DNA of 64,000 bases, from positions 372,001 to 436,000 of the forward strand of contig JACKMK010000003.1 of the NCBI GenBank assembly GCA_024235395.1, written 5' to 3'. The notes beneath the pieces are model-generated. The model saw only the letters and a program-made list of their open reading frames with translations, was not told the origin of the DNA and ran no database searches. How positions within the stretch are numbered: the stretch's first letter is position 1; each line of letters opens with the position of its first letter. Positions 62,574-64,000 of the stretch are shown in pieces. Origin of the DNA: Chromatiaceae bacterium (GTDB lineage Bacteria > Pseudomonadota > Gammaproteobacteria > Chromatiales > Chromatiaceae). The translations under genes and the position numbers were made by a program.

Positions 62574-64000
62574 ATGTTCGAGATTCTGCCACTCACATCT
62601 GAATTGCTCGCGGAACTTGGCGACGAGTTAGGCGGCTGCGACTTCACTCATCCGAGCCAGACCGACTTCCTGGCGAAGATCACGCCATGTGATGTCCAGG
62701 CGGCGCCGGGCAATGGTAAGACGACGCTGTTGGCGGCGAAGCTCGCGCTGCTTTCGCGCAACTGGATGACTTGCAGGCGAGGCGTCTGCGTTATGTCGCA
62801 TACCAACGCTGCGCGGACGGAGGTCGAAGATCTAATCGCCCGTCACCCGACCGCGGCGCGGCTGATGTCCTATCCCCATTTTACCGGCACGGTCACGGCT
62901 TTCATCAACCAGTACCTGGCCTTGCCCTATCTCCGTGGTCTGGGCTGGAGCGTGCGCCAGATTGACGATGACGCCTTCGAGGCCGAAGCGTTGCGACGTT
63001 ATCCGTCGTTCTGGGCATTGAAGCAGCATGCAAGCCGGGCAAGTGCGACTGTGACCAGATGGGTTGGTAGGCTCACACTCGATCCAACCTTCGATGATGT
63101 AACGCACGAACCCAAAAGCCTGATCGTGCAAAGGCAACGGCGTCAACACGGTGCTGATACCAACTGCGGCAAGGCACTTGCACAACTGAAGGCTTCGATG
63201 GTTAGGAGCGGGCTCTATCGCTACGCAGACATGACCGCGCTAGCGTGGCGCGCTCTCGGTGACAATCCGACTCTCGCCGAGCGGCTCCGCGATCGCTTCC
63301 CGCTCGTCATTCTCGACGAAGCTCAGGACACGAATGGTGATCAGCTCCGGTTGCTGGAGCATGTCTTCAAGCAAGACGGAGTGGCGTTCCAGCGCCTCGG
63401 GGACAGCAATCAAACGCTCTACGAGGACGACGGAAAAGTCCCAGCATATTGGACGCCAGGCCCTGGCTGCATTCCTCTCGATACGAGCCGCAGGTTCGGC
63501 GAAGAAATCGCCGGTTTTGCAAGCCAACTGACCGTGCGCAAGGCTCAGACTATTGTTGGCCTGAACACGCGGCCTGCGTTGCGGGTGATGATTCTGTTCG
63601 ACGAGGCCACGATCGGCGGAGTTCTCAGAGCTTTCGCCGAAGAAGCACGCGTTCTGTGGGGTGGCGATTGCAGCAAGCGTGACGTCTGGGCAGTCGCATC
63701 GCGTCACAACCTGCCCGGAAAGAAAGGGGCGTGGCAGCCGAAAAGTCTCGTTGACTATTATCCCGCATATCGCAGCGACGGCGGGTCTCGGGCAAAAGCA
63801 AACCTACTTTGCCGGCAGTTTCAGAAGGCTGCAGTCCACCATGCAGCGACTCAACCGCCCGCAGAGGTCTGTGAGATGCTCGCCGTTGGGGTGTCTGGAC
63901 TGGCGCGCGTTTATGGATGGAAAGCGGCGAATGACCGCCCCATCACCGTGCACAATGTCTGGGCAACGTTGGCGCATCGCGACATCGAGCTGCCTCGCAC
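62574..64000 (+). CDS. gajB: Gabija GajB-like UvrD/Rep helicase (3' end beyond window)
   Basis: 475 residues visible from the ATG at 62574, 30 bp after gajA. Superfamily 1 motifs: Walker A VQAAPGNGKTTLLAAKLAL (~42-60), motif Ia VMSHTNAARTEV, Walker B PLVILDEAQDTNGDQ (~245), motif III QRLGDSNQTLYEDDG and motif IV-type DTSRRFG. GajB is a helicase-like ATPase that helps sense DNA ends and depletes nucleotides in Gabija. The open frame continues past 64000; motifs V and VI should lie just outside. Confidence 0.9.
   Translation, partial: MFEILPLTSELLAELGDELGGCDFTHPSQTDFLAKITPCDVQAAPGNGKTTLLAAKLALLSRNWMTCRRGVCVMSHTNAARTEVEDLIARHPTAARLMSYPHFTGTVTAFINQYLALPYLRGLGWSVRQIDDDAFEAEALRRYPSFWALKQHASRASATVTRWVGRLTLDPTFDDVTHEPKSLIVQRQRRQHGADTNCGKALAQLKASMVRSGLYRYADMTALAWRALGDNPTLAERLRDRFPLVILDEAQDTNGDQLRLLEHVFKQDGVAFQRLGDSNQTLYEDDGKVPAYWTPGPGCIPLDTSRRFGEEIAGFASQLTVRKAQTIVGLNTRPALRVMILFDEATIGGVLRAFAEEARVLWGGDCSKRDVWAVASRHNLPGKKGAWQPKSLVDYYPAYRSDGGSRAKANLLCRQFQKAAVHHAATQPPAEVCEMLAVGVSGLARVYGWKAANDRPITVHNVWATLAHRDIELPR

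Noticed and set aside
1..64000. CRISPR arrays, rRNA, tRNA
   Set aside because: No regularly spaced repeats and no RNA gene signatures were noticed on either strand; a tRNAscan/CRISPR search would settle this.

Overview
GC-rich gammaproteobacterial-looking chromosome. The organism is inferred only from gene types: c-type cytochromes, a di-heme peroxidase, GGDEF and PilZ signalling, and IS3/Tn7-type mobile elements. A free-living, possibly sulfur-oxidising gammaproteobacterium is plausible but not proven. No rRNA, tRNA or CRISPR array was seen.

1-27.4 kb is mostly single-copy chromosome: a partial coiled-coil protein and a putative cell-wall hydrolase; an ArsR-rhodanese regulator with a perfect 18-bp palindrome, divergent to a sterol-desaturase-type enzyme and a DedA-rhodanese fusion; a large pseudokinase/STAND/GAF/GGDEF protein; a leaderless DNase II-like plus phospholipase C-like pair; an HxlR-controlled hydrolase/SDR pair with two matching operators; a chemoreceptor-PilZ fusion; and three c-type cytochrome genes, one fused to a DUF302-type domain.

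28.3-36.5 kb (all minus strand) is the most striking segment. It is a tightly packed operon encoding an LCAT-like lipase, a trypsin-like protease fused to a DNA/RNA non-specific endonuclease, a degenerate P-loop protein, a STAND NTPase, and a trypsin with an EAD1-like N-terminal adaptor. This is the architecture of an NTP-dependent conflict (immune/suicide) system.

36.5-46.6 kb is an insertion-sequence hotspot: one 1234-bp IS3-family element, two identical 1205-bp IS3-family copies in inverted orientation with their own 4-bp target duplications, an older IS3 remnant split by one of them, and a 335-bp internally deleted IS. Between the twin copies lies a second minus-strand group: V8-like protease, lipoprotein and subtilase. 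Small membrane/coiled-coil ORFs at 39.5 and 46.9-48.1 kb carry attC-like sites and look like integron cassettes.

49-57 kb is a Tn7-like transposition module (tnsA-tnsB-tnsC-tniQ, overlapping genes), plus a second, convergent TniQ-like gene paired with a small HTH protein. Beyond it are small regulators (57.2-59.1 kb) and, at the right edge, a Gabija-type defence pair (gajA complete, gajB cut by the window end) next to a divergent unknown gene.
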